Source: Bog-793 sp963761425 (lineage in GTDB: Bacteria > Actinomycetota > Acidimicrobiia > Acidimicrobiales > Bog-793). From it: a stretch of 64,000 nt of DNA. The position numbers and the translations under genes were made by a program. The notes beneath the pieces are model-generated. The model saw only the letters and a list, made by a program, of their open reading frames with translations, had not been told where the DNA came from and made no database searches. Location of the stretch: the NCBI GenBank assembly GCA_963761425.1, contig CAVXGQ010000003.1:173122-237121 (forward strand), written 5' to 3'. This document shows, piece after piece, positions 7,729 through 17,160 of this stretch (the first letter of the stretch is position 1; each line of letters opens with the position of its first letter).

Positions 7729-8089
7729 GGGGAAGGGCAGTCAATCCGAACACGGGCGAGCTAGAAGGCCCCCTCGCGACGAGTCTTTTCGGCCACCGCG
7801 AACGCCACGACGCGACACCGATCAGGACGTCCTCGCGCTGCGCGAGGAGGGTCGCTCCTTCTCGGCGATCGCGCGTCACCTCGGTGTAGGGCGGGCAAAA
7901 GATGTCTACGCCACCTTTCACCGCACACTGGCGTCTCGTCCTGAGGGCGAGCGGGGAGAACTCGTGCGTCGTGAACTCGAACGCCTCGCCGTCCTCGAGG
8001 TCCGCATCCGCTCGAGGGACGCCACAGCGCCGGAGAAGATGGCCCGCCGCCTAGAAGCGCTCGAGCAGATGCGCCGAGACCTCCACTAG
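7721..8089 (+). pseudogene. HTH-like helical protein with no usable start
   Basis: A long open frame without ATG, GTG or TTG in its 5' part. It reads DVLALREEGRSFSAIARHLG and then VYATFHRTLASRPEGERGEL, VRRELERLAVLEVRIRSRDA and ends RRLEALEQMRRDLH. The first block is a clear helix-turn-helix (E-G-R-S-F-S-A-I-A-R-x-L-G) and the rest is helical. I recall similar small helical HTH proteins in actinobacteria. The preceding 42-codon frame ends where this one begins, shifted by one base, so a single frameshift near 7720 could have split one gene. Alternatively CTG at 7721 is used. Probably recently broken. Confidence 0.5.
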
Positions 8090-8510
8090 GATTTCGAATC
8101 CATTTGCCACCCTCGATGCATTCGCTACCCCGAAGCCGTCGTCTGGCAGTCATCGAATCGTCGCAATCGGTCTTGCGACCGATAGATGATCAGCGCCGAC
8201 GGGACCATCACGCCCTTTGACTGCCCTTCGCACCGACGTGTGGAGACGCCCCGCGAGATGGCAACCGACCTCGGCGACCTGACGTCGCCGACTTGTACCC
8301 GTGACGCTCTGGCAGGTCGAGGTCTGCCGGATTCATCGCGCGTGAACGGCGGTAAACTAAGTGTTGTCGACCGGGGACGATGGAGGAGGCCGGCGACTTC
8401 TGTGGGTCGGCCTCCGTAACTCGCCGAGCTTCGGCGGTTGGCTCTTTGCGCCGGTTGTTTCATCCGCTCGCATCTCGCGAACGAGAGATCGCACTGAAAG
8501 CGGAAGAACC
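8090..8510. other. intergenic/leader region before the sigma gene
   Basis: No gene is supported here. TAAACT at 8353-8358 is a candidate -10 box for the sigma gene, which would give a leader of about 150 bases. The frame of the sigma gene stays open through part of this region, but the translated residues do not resemble sigma region 1. Confidence 0.4.
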
Positions 8511-9449
<939 letters not shown>

Positions 9450-9474
9450 TCAACCTCGAGCACACCCGCCCCTG

Positions 9475-9708
9475 CGAGAAGCCATCGGCCGAGCCGAGTT
9501 GACCAACGCCCTGGACGCTCTCGACGAGGGTGAGGCCGACGTGCTGCTCGCCGCCAAGCTCGACCGGGTTACGCATCGCGGCAGCATCATCGAGACCAAG
9601 GGCGGGAGCTACCGGCTCCAAGACGCCAAGGCCCGGACCCGACGCGCCAAGCCAACGCCCGATCCCTCAGGCAGCCGGCCTGTGGACCAAGCCCAAATCA
9701 CCAAGTAG
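9475..9708 (+). pseudogene. resolvase/IstB chimeric remnant
   Basis: One frame joins two unrelated mobile-gene pieces. REAIGRAELTNALDALDEGE with VLLAAKLDR is the middle of a serine-recombinase catalytic domain (the K-L-D-R step). It runs directly into VTHRGSIIETKGGSYRLQDA, the C-terminal end of the IstB helper ATPase of IS21 elements. The join at about K-L-D-R-V suggests recombination at short matching sequence. Neither piece can be active. Confidence 0.65.
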
Positions 9709-9835
9709 CTTCAGGCTCAAAGTGCTTGGGTTTTCGACCAGCGAGCGCTCCTGTTTTCGATCAGCATTCACACGTGGCGAGAAGATCAGGACTGCACGGA
9801 CTCAGGTGCTGCGGGACCTTCCGGGAGGAGATGTC

Positions 9836-10209
9836 GTGACGAGTCCATACACTCACGAAGACCTTGAACACCACGGTGACGGTTCGGCGGTGGTCTTAAA
9901 CGAGCCCTTCTGGGATGAGCGCTACCAGTCCAGCAGCTCGCTTTGGAGTGGGGGTCCCAACCAGCAACTGGTCACGAAGCGAATGACCTCGTTCCCGGTG
10001 CCGCGCTCGACGTCGGGTGCGGCGAAGGCGCAGATGCCATCTGGCTTGCCGACCATGGCTGGCACGTCACCGCCGTCGACTTCTCCACCGTCGCCATTCA
10101 ACGGGCTTGCGCCCATGCGCTCAGATTGGGCCCAGATGTCGCCCAGCGCATCAACTGGCTGCACGCCGACCTTTCGCTTGTCATTGATGCGCCCTTTACG
10201 CATCGTTGA
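9836..10209 (+). pseudogene. SAM-dependent methyltransferase, frameshifted and truncated
   Basis: GTG at 9836 follows a strong GGGAGGAG. The first frame encodes VLNEPFWDERYQSSSSLWSG and PNQQLV, the usual start of a small class I methyltransferase. Near 9970 homology jumps to the next frame: LVPGAALDVGCGEGADAIWL, then DHGWHVTAVDFS, which contains SAM motif I (D-V-G-C-G-E-G). A stop at 10209 removes the last third of the fold. The gene therefore has one frameshift and a lost 3' end. Relatives methylate small molecules or confer resistance to toxic oxyanions; the substrate is unknown. Confidence 0.75.
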
Positions 10210-10230
10210 CCCACGCTACGACGGGGAGGC

Positions 10231-10548
10231 CTAAAATCCCGTGACGCTGGCCTGAAAGGGGAAGGGGAACCTCGTGAGCGTTCGCCGCTTTCTCATAGTG
10301 ATCTGTATGGCCTTTGTCGTGGGTTCGAACGCCTTGGGAGCCAGCGCCAGCACTACAAAGCCCATCACGATCAAACAGGCGGCGAAACAGTACCTCGCCG
10401 ACCGGATTGCATAGGAGATCCCGTACAACGCATCATGGATGTCCTGGTAGCGGCGACCGCCATTGGCAAGCTCGGCGAGCACGGCAAGAGTCCAACGGCC
10501 GCCAAGGACGCGGACTAAGCGTTGCGGTTGCTGCCAGCGGTCAGTCAT
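10231..10548 (-). pseudogene. HxlR-type regulator, truncated
   Basis: The first 45 codons encode LGGRWTLAVLAELANGGRRY followed by QDIHDALYGIS, the start of the winged helix-turn-helix of HxlR (MarR-like) regulators, with the family G-x-R-W motif. After GIS the homology ends. The rest of the frame (a hydrophobic stretch and a basic tail) is unrelated, so recognition helix and wing are missing. Remnant. Confidence 0.6.
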
Positions 10549-10667
10549 GTCGGACCCTGCATGTCACATATCGCGGCGCGGATGGCCCGGTGTTCGGCTC
10601 ACTTGCAGGGATCGTTGGGAGCAGCGAGAGGCGCTGAAACGCGGACGATACGGTGACGGCGACCCCC

Positions 10668-12008
10668 TTAAGTGTCAAAGAGCGGTGGGACTATCGACTG
10701 GACGAACGTAGCGAGCAAGGGGAGCAGCGCAAAGGTGGGATCGAGGCGTGCCACGAGTCCCTCGCACATCACGACGGTCTTAATTAACAGCCCGAGCTCC
10801 CGCGGGAAGCGCAGGTGATGTCGTCGGCTCACCGCCATGAAGTCGGCAAGGAGAGGTGCGACGCGCTTCTCCCCGGCAGGCAGCTCGACGGAAGCTGAGA
10901 TGAGCCGCTCGAGTTCGGCCGCAAAATGGACCTCGTCGACGTCGCTAGGGACGATCCCGAGAGCTCTGAGCGCCGCGGAACTTCGCATCGAGTCCTTTGT
11001 CGCCAAGGCGAGCAGGATCTCGACGAGCGCGGCCCGTATCGGCGTGGTCACGGTGCCCATCATCCCGAAGTCGACCATCGCCAAGCGCCCGTCGGCCTCG
11101 ACAAAAAAGTTGCCAGGATGCGGATCGGCGTGAAAGAAGCCGTCGGTGAATACCATCTTCAGGTACGCGTAGGCAAGGTCGCGGGCGACCGACCGCAAGT
11201 CCACGCCCATCTCCTCGACCATGGGGAAATCGGTGATCTTTGTGCCGAAGACGCGCTCTTGCGTCAGCACCCCCGACGTCGTCAGCTCCCAAAAGACGAC
11301 CGGGACATGGACGCCTAGCGCGCTAAGGCTGGGCCGGATCTGATCCGCGCTCCCGGCCTCGGCGACATAGTCGAGCTCGGTCCGCAGCGTCGTAGCGAAC
11401 TCATCGATGAAGCCGAGAACGACGCGTCGCCTCCGTCCGAAGATCGCCAGCTTCGCCAGTATCTGAAGGATGGCGAGGTCGCTGTCGACCGTCGGGATGA
11501 TCCCGGGACGGCGTACTTTCACGACGACCTCTCGGCCGTCGAAAAGACGACCCGGGTGCACCTGGCCGATCGACGCGACAGCGATCGGCTCCTCCCCTAA
11601 CCAGGCGTAAGCCTCGGCGGGGTCCCTCGACAGCTCATGGCCGATTGCTTCCCGCACTTCGCTGAACGGAATCGGCGGCCCAGAGTCCTGCAACGACGCG
11701 AGCGCCTCCTCGTAGGTGGGAGGGATGAGGTCGGGACGTGTCGAGAGGACCTGGCCGAGCTTGATGAACGTCGGACCGAGCTCCAAGAGGGCGTCGCGGA
11801 GATGCTCGGCGCCGCTCCGGCCGGGGCCTCCTTTATGGATGCGAAGGAACCGTAGGCGCGTGAAGTTGGCGAAGCTCGCCATCGCATGGCGAAGAAAGAC
11901 CCAGCCGATCCGGACGGCTCGCCGGTTCACCGAGTGCGTCACCTGGCCGACCGAAGAGCTCGTCCGGGGGCGTGGAAAACGATGGGGACAAGGCAGCGGG
12001 TCGCGCAC
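10668..12008 (-). CDS. ABC1/UbiB (AarF) family atypical kinase
   Basis: A 446-residue protein-kinase-like ATPase. It has the family KxGQ motif (FIKLGQVLSTRPDLIP), the A-S-I-G-Q-V-H nucleotide-loop motif, VVVKVRRPG with the lysine, and the catalytic H-A-D-P-H-P-G-N-F-F and V-D-F-G-M-M-G blocks. UbiB/ADCK proteins support quinone or lipid metabolism at the membrane; actinobacterial members probably serve menaquinone or another prenyl lipid. The hydrophobic C-terminal tail of longer relatives is short here (it ends VPPLFDT). The GTG at 12008 gives a basic 30-residue leader without homology; a start nearer the first helix is possible. Confidence 0.85.
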   Translation of the reverse strand: MRDPLPCPHRFPRPRTSSSVGQVTHSVNRRAVRIGWVFLRHAMASFANFTRLRFLRIHKGGPGRSGAEHLRDALLELGPTFIKLGQVLSTRPDLIPPTYEEALASLQDSGPPIPFSEVREAIGHELSRDPAEAYAWLGEEPIAVASIGQVHPGRLFDGREVVVKVRRPGIIPTVDSDLAILQILAKLAIFGRRRRVVLGFIDEFATTLRTELDYVAEAGSADQIRPSLSALGVHVPVVFWELTTSGVLTQERVFGTKITDFPMVEEMGVDLRSVARDLAYAYLKMVFTDGFFHADPHPGNFFVEADGRLAMVDFGMMGTVTTPIRAALVEILLALATKDSMRSSAALRALGIVPSDVDEVHFAAELERLISASVELPAGEKRVAPLLADFMAVSRRHHLRFPRELGLLIKTVVMCEGLVARLDPTFALLPLLATFVQSIVPPLFDT

Positions 12009-12123
12009 CGTGTGGCGGACTCGGCGGAGGTCCGGTGCCTAGCTATGCGGACCGCGACGGTCGCTGGCTGAGCTCGTGTGAGACGCGCGATCGCCTGCGA
12101 GAGCACTGAAACCTGGTGAGGTC

Positions 12124-12585
12124 TCATGGTTTGGCGTCGCCGAGAGCCCAGTCGATGGTCGCAGTCGCTTCGTTGGTGTCGTGGAGCGCGTTGATGGCAT
12201 CACACTTCTCTGTTCCCCACGACTTCGGGGGTACTCCACCATTGATCTTGTCGATTCCGAGGCGCTCAAGGACACCGAGAAGGTCAAAAATCTGGCTACG
12301 CAAAGGCTTGACTCTGATGCCGTGCTTCAGGAGCAAACCCCATGAGTGCTGGAGCGTCGGCTCGTTCCACTCGAGATCCTCGACTGCAGCCCACCACTCT
12401 TTGACCGCTTGGTCGGTCGCAGTAGTCACTTCGAGGGCGACGACCCTCTTTCCTATGTGGAGGTCAAAGTCGTGCGTACTTGGCGGGGCGCCCGACACGT
12501 CACGGCAGACGACCCGGTGGGCTCCGAGCACGTCGGCGACGATGTGCGCAGCGTCAACTTCTTCATTCCAGTCGTCCTGAGCCAC
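12124..12585 (-). CDS. hypothetical protein, possible nuclease-like fold
   Basis: A 153-residue soluble protein starting with GTG. A T-H-D-F-D-L strand followed after seven residues by VVALEVTTATD resembles the D...E-x-T/K core of restriction-endonuclease-like folds, but this is a weak pattern. There are no neighbours on the same strand to help. TAGGCT lies six bases before the GTG, so the message is probably leaderless. The gene is next to an IS110 scar. Function unknown. Confidence 0.6.
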   Translation of the reverse strand: MAQDDWNEEVDAAHIVADVLGAHRVVCRDVSGAPPSTHDFDLHIGKRVVALEVTTATDQAVKEWWAAVEDLEWNEPTLQHSWGLLLKHGIRVKPLRSQIFDLLGVLERLGIDKINGGVPPKSWGTEKCDAINALHDTNEATATIDWALGDAKP

Positions 12586-12591
12586 GATCGA

Positions 12592-12597
12592 AGCCTA
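12592..12597 (-). promoter_or_regulatory. -10 box (TAGGCT) of the hypothetical gene
   Basis: TAGGCT fits TANNNT and ends six bases before the GTG at 12585, consistent with leaderless transcription. Confidence 0.4.
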
Positions 12598-12664
12598 TCT
12601 GTGCAATGCTCGTGGCTCTCCGAAACGAGTGCGCTGACGATCGTCTCAAAAGTGATGCGATGAA

Positions 12665-12752
12665 GGAGCGGGGCCTCCGCTCCCCGTGAGGGTTCCAGTC
12701 TCGACGTCGAAACTGGGCTTCTCACAGCAGTCCCACGACAAGGGAGGCCCCT
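12665..12752 (+). other. IS110-type 5' noncoding end with two hairpins
   Basis: Directly before the IS110 transposase remnant lie two hairpins: GGAGCGG/CCGCTCC with a five-base loop (12665-12683), and CCAGT-x-TCGAC/GTCGA-x-ACTGG (12695-12716). In IS110 elements this region, between the left end and the transposase, encodes the structured bridge RNA. The hairpins agree with that but have not been compared with a known family member. Confidence 0.4.
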
Positions 12753-12944
12753 ATGGAACGAGAGTACGTCGGCATCGACCTGCACCGTCACCGCTCGGTG
12801 ATCGTGCGCATGGATGCACACGGAGAGCAGCTCTCCAGCGTGCGCATCGACAACGATCCCGGTGAGTTCGCCGCCGTCTCGGCTGCTATTCGCCCCTCAG
12901 CCTCATCCGTACGAGCGCGTGCTGACGTGGCACTCATGGCATAG
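12753..12944 (+). pseudogene. IS110-family transposase N-terminal remnant
   Basis: The first about 45 codons (YVGIDLHRHRSVIVRMDAHG, then VRIDNDPGEFAAV) are the start of an IS110 DEDD transposase, including the first catalytic aspartate in G-I-D-L-H. After that homology stops and the frame ends at 12944. The RuvC-like core and the C-terminal serine domain are gone. Confidence 0.75.
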
Positions 12945-13135
12945 GTGCTCGGCAATTGGCCACCGTCGCTGCGCCTCCAGCCTCCTCAGAAAGCTTGTGG
13001 TGGAATTCGGCAGCGCGTGAACCGCCCCAGTTGATTGAGAAGAGCCAGTAATCCTCTTTGATAGGGTTCCAACACGAGACAAGCACAGGTGGTGAGTGTG
13101 TTCACTTCATACACTGCGTTAGTGGTGTTAGCGAT

Positions 13136-14155
13136 ATGAAAGCCGTCGTCTATAGCGCTCCGCGGCAGTTTGACGTCCGCACGGTCCCAACGCCGGAGCC
13201 TGGCGTGGGAGAGGTCCGGCTCGTGGTCGAGATGGCCGGCATGTGCGGGACCGACATTCATATCCACGACGGGGGCTTCTTCTCAAAGTATCCGTTGACG
13301 CCTGGCCATGAGATCGTCGGTCACGTCGATTCTGTCGGGGTAGGCGCCGAGGGGCTCTCTGTCGGCCAGCGCGTTGCCGCCGACAACACCGTGCTCTGTG
13401 GCCACTGCCCGTCCTGTAGACGCGACCAGCCGCTGTTTTGCAGCAACTTCTATTCGCTGGGGGTGAACGGGCCGGGAGCCTTCGCCGAGTTCGTCATCGT
13501 GCGTGCCGAGAAGTGCTTCCCCGTAGATGACCTGAGTCCGAGCACCGCGGTGATGACTGAGCCGACTGCGTGCGCGATACACGGAATGGACGTGCTCGAC
13601 CTGCGCCCAGGCACAGATGTCCTGTTGTTTGGCGCGGGACCGACCGGACTCGTGCTGGCGCAACTGCTCGTGCACGGTGGGGCGGCCCGGGTGACCGTGG
13701 CGGCACCGACGGCCTTCAAGCTTGCCCTGGCCCGTGAGTACGGGGTCGACAAGACCCTGCAGATCAACCGGGCGGATCCGGGGGCTTCGCTCGGGGCGCT
13801 GCGCGACGGCGCACCTGACGGTTACGACGTCATCGTCGAGGCGACCGGCTCCTCTGCGGTCGGCGAGATGTGCGTGCCGCTCGTCCGCGACGGAGGCACC
13901 GTCCTCATCTACGGGATGGCCGACGAAGGGGCTGTTCTTCCCGTGCATCCTTACGAGATATTCCGTCGCGAACTGACGGTGAAGGGCTCATTCGCTCAGA
14001 CTCACTGTTTCGACCGCGCCCTTGCCGTGCTTCGGTCTGGTCGCGTGCGAACCGAGGGCATCGTCACGCACCAGTTCGGCCTTGACGCCTACCAAAGCGC
14101 TTTGGAGGCATTGCGAAACGAGCCATCCTGCATGAAGGCGGCGATCGTCCCTTAA
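13136..14155 (+). CDS. zinc-dependent polyol/alcohol dehydrogenase (MDR)
   Basis: A 339-residue medium-chain dehydrogenase that oxidises a secondary alcohol of a polyol with NAD(P)+. Catalytic-zinc residues are in AGMCGTDIHIHDG and GHEIVGHVDS. The four structural-zinc cysteines are in CGHCPSCRRDQPLFC, and the cofactor site is FGAGPTGLVLAQL. The C-terminal S-F-A-Q-T-H-C-F-D-R-A block is typical of arabitol/threonine-type dehydrogenases. The ATG at 13136 gives the normal MKAVVY start; the frame is open further upstream without homology. A second polyol dehydrogenase and a fructokinase-like remnant follow, which suggests a former polyol-use operon. The exact substrate (arabitol, sorbitol or similar) cannot be fixed from sequence alone. 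Confidence 0.88.
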   Translation: MKAVVYSAPRQFDVRTVPTPEPGVGEVRLVVEMAGMCGTDIHIHDGGFFSKYPLTPGHEIVGHVDSVGVGAEGLSVGQRVAADNTVLCGHCPSCRRDQPLFCSNFYSLGVNGPGAFAEFVIVRAEKCFPVDDLSPSTAVMTEPTACAIHGMDVLDLRPGTDVLLFGAGPTGLVLAQLLVHGGAARVTVAAPTAFKLALAREYGVDKTLQINRADPGASLGALRDGAPDGYDVIVEATGSSAVGEMCVPLVRDGGTVLIYGMADEGAVLPVHPYEIFRRELTVKGSFAQTHCFDRALAVLRSGRVRTEGIVTHQFGLDAYQSALEALRNEPSCMKAAIVP

Positions 14156-14329
14156 GCGATCTGGAACTTGCGCAGGAGCACCGATGATCGAGAACCTTCG
14201 TGCTCTTGGTGCAATTGATCGAGCTCGAGGTCGGGGTCCGATCCGGGCCGCAGCGACCTGGGCCCCTGAGCAGCCGTGTCACGTGGGGCTAGTCTCCATA
14301 TCCGTTCTTGCAGGAAGGACCTGAATACG

Positions 14330-15364
14330 ATGCTGCAATTGTCGAACAAAGCGGCCGTGCTTTACGGAATTGGTGATCTCAGGATCGAGGACCGGCCGGT
14401 GCCGGTCCCGGGTCCTCGCCAGGTCCTCGTCGAAGTGGCGTCGGTCGGCATCTGCGGATCAGACGTTCACTACTACGAGCACGGGCGGATCGGGGACTTC
14501 GTAGTAAGGGCACCGATGGTGCTCGGCCACGAGGCCTCTGGGGTCGTCGTAGGCAGGGGTGACCTGGCGCGACACCATGAGCTCGGCCAGCGGGTCGCCC
14601 TAGAGCCGGGCGTGCCGTGCGGCTCCTGCCGGGAGTGCCGCACCGGCCACTACAACCTGTGTCGGGACGTCATCTTCTTTGCCACCCCACCGGTCGACGG
14701 CGCGCTCGCGCGCTACGTGACCATCCACGAGGACTTCGCGTTCGGGCTGCCCGACCACGTCACAGATGACGCCGGCGCGCTCTGTGAGCCGCTTTCTGTC
14801 GGACTATGGGCGTGCCGCAAGGCGGGGATAACGGTCGGGGCGCGCGTGGCTATCGCCGGCGCCGGGCCGATCGGTGCCGCAGTCACCCTCGTTGCCCGAT
14901 CAGCAGGAGCGACTGAGGTCATCGTCAGCGACCCCGTGCCCGCGCGTCGCGCGCGCTTGCTCAAGATCGGCGCGACTTCGGTGGTCGACACGTCGACGTC
15001 GAGCCTCGCGCAGGAGGCGGTCGACGCGGACGTCTTCGTCGACTGCTCGGGCTCGCCGGCTGCGATCCTGGACGGCATCCGGTGCGTACGCCCGGCGGGT
15101 GCCGCCGTGCTCGTCGGGATGTGCCCGTCCTCAGAGGTGCCTTTCCCCATTTCAGCTGTTCAGAACAGAGAGATTCGCCTGACCGGTACGTTTCGTTACG
15201 CGAACACCTACCCCGAGGCGATCGCGCTCATCTCATCCGGGGCGATAGACCTCGAAGGACTCGTCGACGCACGGTTCTCACTCGAGTCGAGCGAGGAGGC
15301 GCTCACCGCGGCGCGTAACGATCCCTCGGTACTCAAGCCACTCGTCCGGGTGGCCTCATCCTGA
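14330..15364 (+). CDS. sorbitol/xylitol-type dehydrogenase (MDR)
   Basis: A 344-residue zinc dehydrogenase of the sorbitol/xylitol group. It shows VGICGSDVHYYEHGRIGDF (catalytic zinc, with the Y-Y-E-H signature of polyol dehydrogenases), GHEASGVVV, CGSCRECRTGHYNLC (structural zinc) and IAGAGPIGAAVTLVA (NAD site). Members oxidise sorbitol to fructose or xylitol to xylulose. The ATG at 14330 starts at MLQLSNKAAVLYG; an upstream GTG adds 18 unrelated residues. It is 174 bases after the first dehydrogenase, same strand. The following ROK kinase fragment would have phosphorylated fructose, so this route is probably now incomplete at this locus. Confidence 0.88.
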   Translation: MLQLSNKAAVLYGIGDLRIEDRPVPVPGPRQVLVEVASVGICGSDVHYYEHGRIGDFVVRAPMVLGHEASGVVVGRGDLARHHELGQRVALEPGVPCGSCRECRTGHYNLCRDVIFFATPPVDGALARYVTIHEDFAFGLPDHVTDDAGALCEPLSVGLWACRKAGITVGARVAIAGAGPIGAAVTLVARSAGATEVIVSDPVPARRARLLKIGATSVVDTSTSSLAQEAVDADVFVDCSGSPAAILDGIRCVRPAGAAVLVGMCPSSEVPFPISAVQNREIRLTGTFRYANTYPEAIALISSGAIDLEGLVDARFSLESSEEALTAARNDPSVLKPLVRVASS

Positions 15365-15539
15365 GCGCCGGTGGTGCTGCTCGACGCGAGACGGCGGTTA
15401 GGAAGATTGTCGGTTGAACCGTCACGGCACGCCAAGCCGGCCCGACTCGTCGGGAACGGGTGACCACCCACCAGAGCGCTGGAGCTTCGACCGACGTGAT
15501 ACAGAAGGCATCTGAGTCCCCCTGGAGAAGGAACACGAC

Positions 15540-15812
15540 GTGGCTCCATATGGCGGCATCGAGCTCGGTGGAACGAGATGCGTCTGCGCGGTGGGCGACG
15601 GTTCGGAGGACGCTTGGGCCAGCACCGTCATCGCAACGACCGACCCGGAGACGACGATCAAATCGGCCATCGACTGGTTCAGCGAAACGCAGAGGAGCTC
15701 GGGCCAGTTGGTGTCACTCGGGGTTGCGAGCTTCGGCTCCGGTCCCGCTGCACGTCGAGCAAGCCCAGACACGCTCCGGAGAGGGTCCGCCGTTCAAGGT
15801 CACTCTCGGTGA
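15540..15812 (+). pseudogene. ROK-family fructokinase, N-terminal remnant
   Basis: GTG at 15540 follows AAGGAA. The first about 65 codons (YGGIELGGTRCVCAVGDG, later SLGVASFGSGP) are the start of a ROK sugar kinase of the fructokinase type, with the E-x-G-G-T phosphate motif and the G-x-A-S-F-G strand. Homology stops at about 15740, where a methyltransferase tail in another frame takes over. The sugar and zinc sites are missing. Its place after two polyol dehydrogenases suggests an original polyol-to-fructose-6-phosphate operon. Confidence 0.75.
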
Positions 15813-16344
15813 CGCCCGCCACCTAGAAGTCGAGGATGAGAGTGTCGACGCGGTGCTGTTGATGGGCCCGCTCTACCACCTCGTCGAAGCGGCGGAACGT
15901 CACGTGGCCCTGTTAGAAGCGCGTCGAGTGCTCCGACACACCGGCGTGTTAGTCGCCACAGCGATCGGTCGATTCGCCTGGTTGTTCGACGCCGTCGTTC
16001 GTGATCTCATCGTCTCGCCCCCCGTCGTAGCCAGTGTGACCGCCTCAGTGACCAGCGGCATCAGTAACCCAGACCCCGGCGATAGCTCCTTCTACGCCTA
16101 TCTGCATCGGCCCGAAGAGCTCCAGCGCGAACTCGTCGGGGCCGGCTTTCAAGACGTGACAATCCATGCCATCGAGGGCTTCGGGCACCTGCTGGCCGAC
16201 ATCAACCAGCGAATGGGCGACCCCGAACGACGCTCAGCCCTGCTGAGCCTGATCGACCGATACGGCCAAGAGCCAGCGATCGTCGGAATCTCTGGCCATG
16301 TCCTCGCTGTCGCTCGTCCGGCCCAACCGACTGCTGTTGGTTGA
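15742..16344 (+). pseudogene. class I methyltransferase, C-terminal remnant
   Basis: The 200 codons from VPLHVEQAQ to the stop follow one methyltransferase family closely: GDARHLEVEDESVDAVLLMG, PLYHLVEAAERHVALLEARR, then a YLHRPEELQREL block and VGISGHVLAVARP at the end. The first part, with SAM motif I, has been replaced by the ROK fragment upstream, and no start codon with a ribosome site is evident. It is therefore a truncated and probably inactive gene. Confidence 0.75.
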
Positions 16345-16442
16345 TCGGCAGCTCGTTCCGGCGCGTCATCGACCCGGCGGTCTGGGGCAGGGGCCACGGC
16401 TGCTCATAGTCAACAGACCCTGAGCCGTGCCATCGTTGACAG

Positions 16443-16748
16443 GTGAGTCCGGAAGAGGTCGTGAGTCGGCTCGCTGCGTACGTTCGCTAGCAGATGGAGG
16501 CGGGCAGCACGGGAGTCCGAGTGGCAATCGATGGCAAGGACGCCGCAGGGAAAACGACGCTGGCCGATCACCTGGCCTCAGCACTTGTTGGTGGTCCGCA
16601 AGAGGTCATTCGTGCGGGAATCGCATCCCTACTCTGTCCCTACTTTGATGCGCCCGGCTGTCAGAAGGAAGTACGAGCTCCAGCATCCGCATCAGTAGAT
16701 TTCCAGTTAGATGGCCAAATGAGAAGACTCGGTGACACCAGGTCGTAG
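16443..16748 (+). pseudogene. uridine kinase-like protein, nonsense and truncated
   Basis: The frame starts with GTG at 16443 (SPEEVVSRLAAYVR), meets TAG at 16488 and continues in frame with QMEAGSTGVRVAIDGKDAAG, KTTLADHLASAL and then VIRAGI. These are the start and P-loop (G-x-x-x-x-G-K-T-T) of a uridine-kinase-like phosphotransferase. After VIRAGI, where an acidic catalytic residue is expected, homology stops and the frame drifts to 16748. So it has one nonsense codon and a lost 3' part. Confidence 0.7.
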
Positions 16749-16763
16749 GCGATGGACCCTTCG

Positions 16764-16788
16764 GATGGGGCTCATAACCCGAAGGTCT
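16764..16788 (+). pseudogene. tRNA-Met anticodon-arm-like fragment
   Basis: GGGGCTCATAACCCGAAGGT is nearly the anticodon arm and variable loop of actinobacterial tRNA-Met (anticodon CAT, loop CTCATAA). No T arm or acceptor strand follows, and no D arm precedes it. It may be a scar or chance; reported because other tRNA pieces lie in the same decayed region. Confidence 0.25.
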
Positions 16789-16911
16789 CGACTTCGTAGG
16801 AATCCGATTCCAGACGCGGTCCCTCAGCGAGGTGGCCGTCGCCACGACACCGAACCGACCCTTCTTCGTAGCTTGCCGGATCGCATCGCCAGGTCGACGA
16901 ATCGATCCCTC

Positions 16912-17160
16912 TCAACGCTCGTCGTGGGTGCGGCAGCGGAAGTCGGCTAGCCAGAGGTCAAAGTCCTTGGCGACGATGCGCTCGCCGGTGATCCCTGCTG
17001 CCTCGGGCGATGCCAAGAACACCACGGGCGGCCCCATGATCTTTGGATCGAGCAACGAGCGCCGAACGGACTCGCCCAGCCCCTCGGGGACCATCCCGGT
17101 CTTAGTGGCGCCGCCAGGCGTTGTTACCAGCCGGTAAAGCGTTGCAGAACTCGATCGCAA
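16912..17160 (-). pseudogene. short-chain dehydrogenase (SDR), C-terminal remnant
   Basis: The frame reads TPGGATKTGMVPEG, then LLDPKIMGPPVVFLASPEAA and GITGERIVAKDFDLWL. These are the last two helices and strands of a classical SDR, with the P-G-G-x-x-T and F-L-A-S-x-x-A-x-x-I-T-G signatures. The Rossmann nucleotide site and the Y-x-x-x-K active site are absent. It starts at about 17125 exactly where the reading frame of the upstream gene is cut. Confidence 0.7.
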
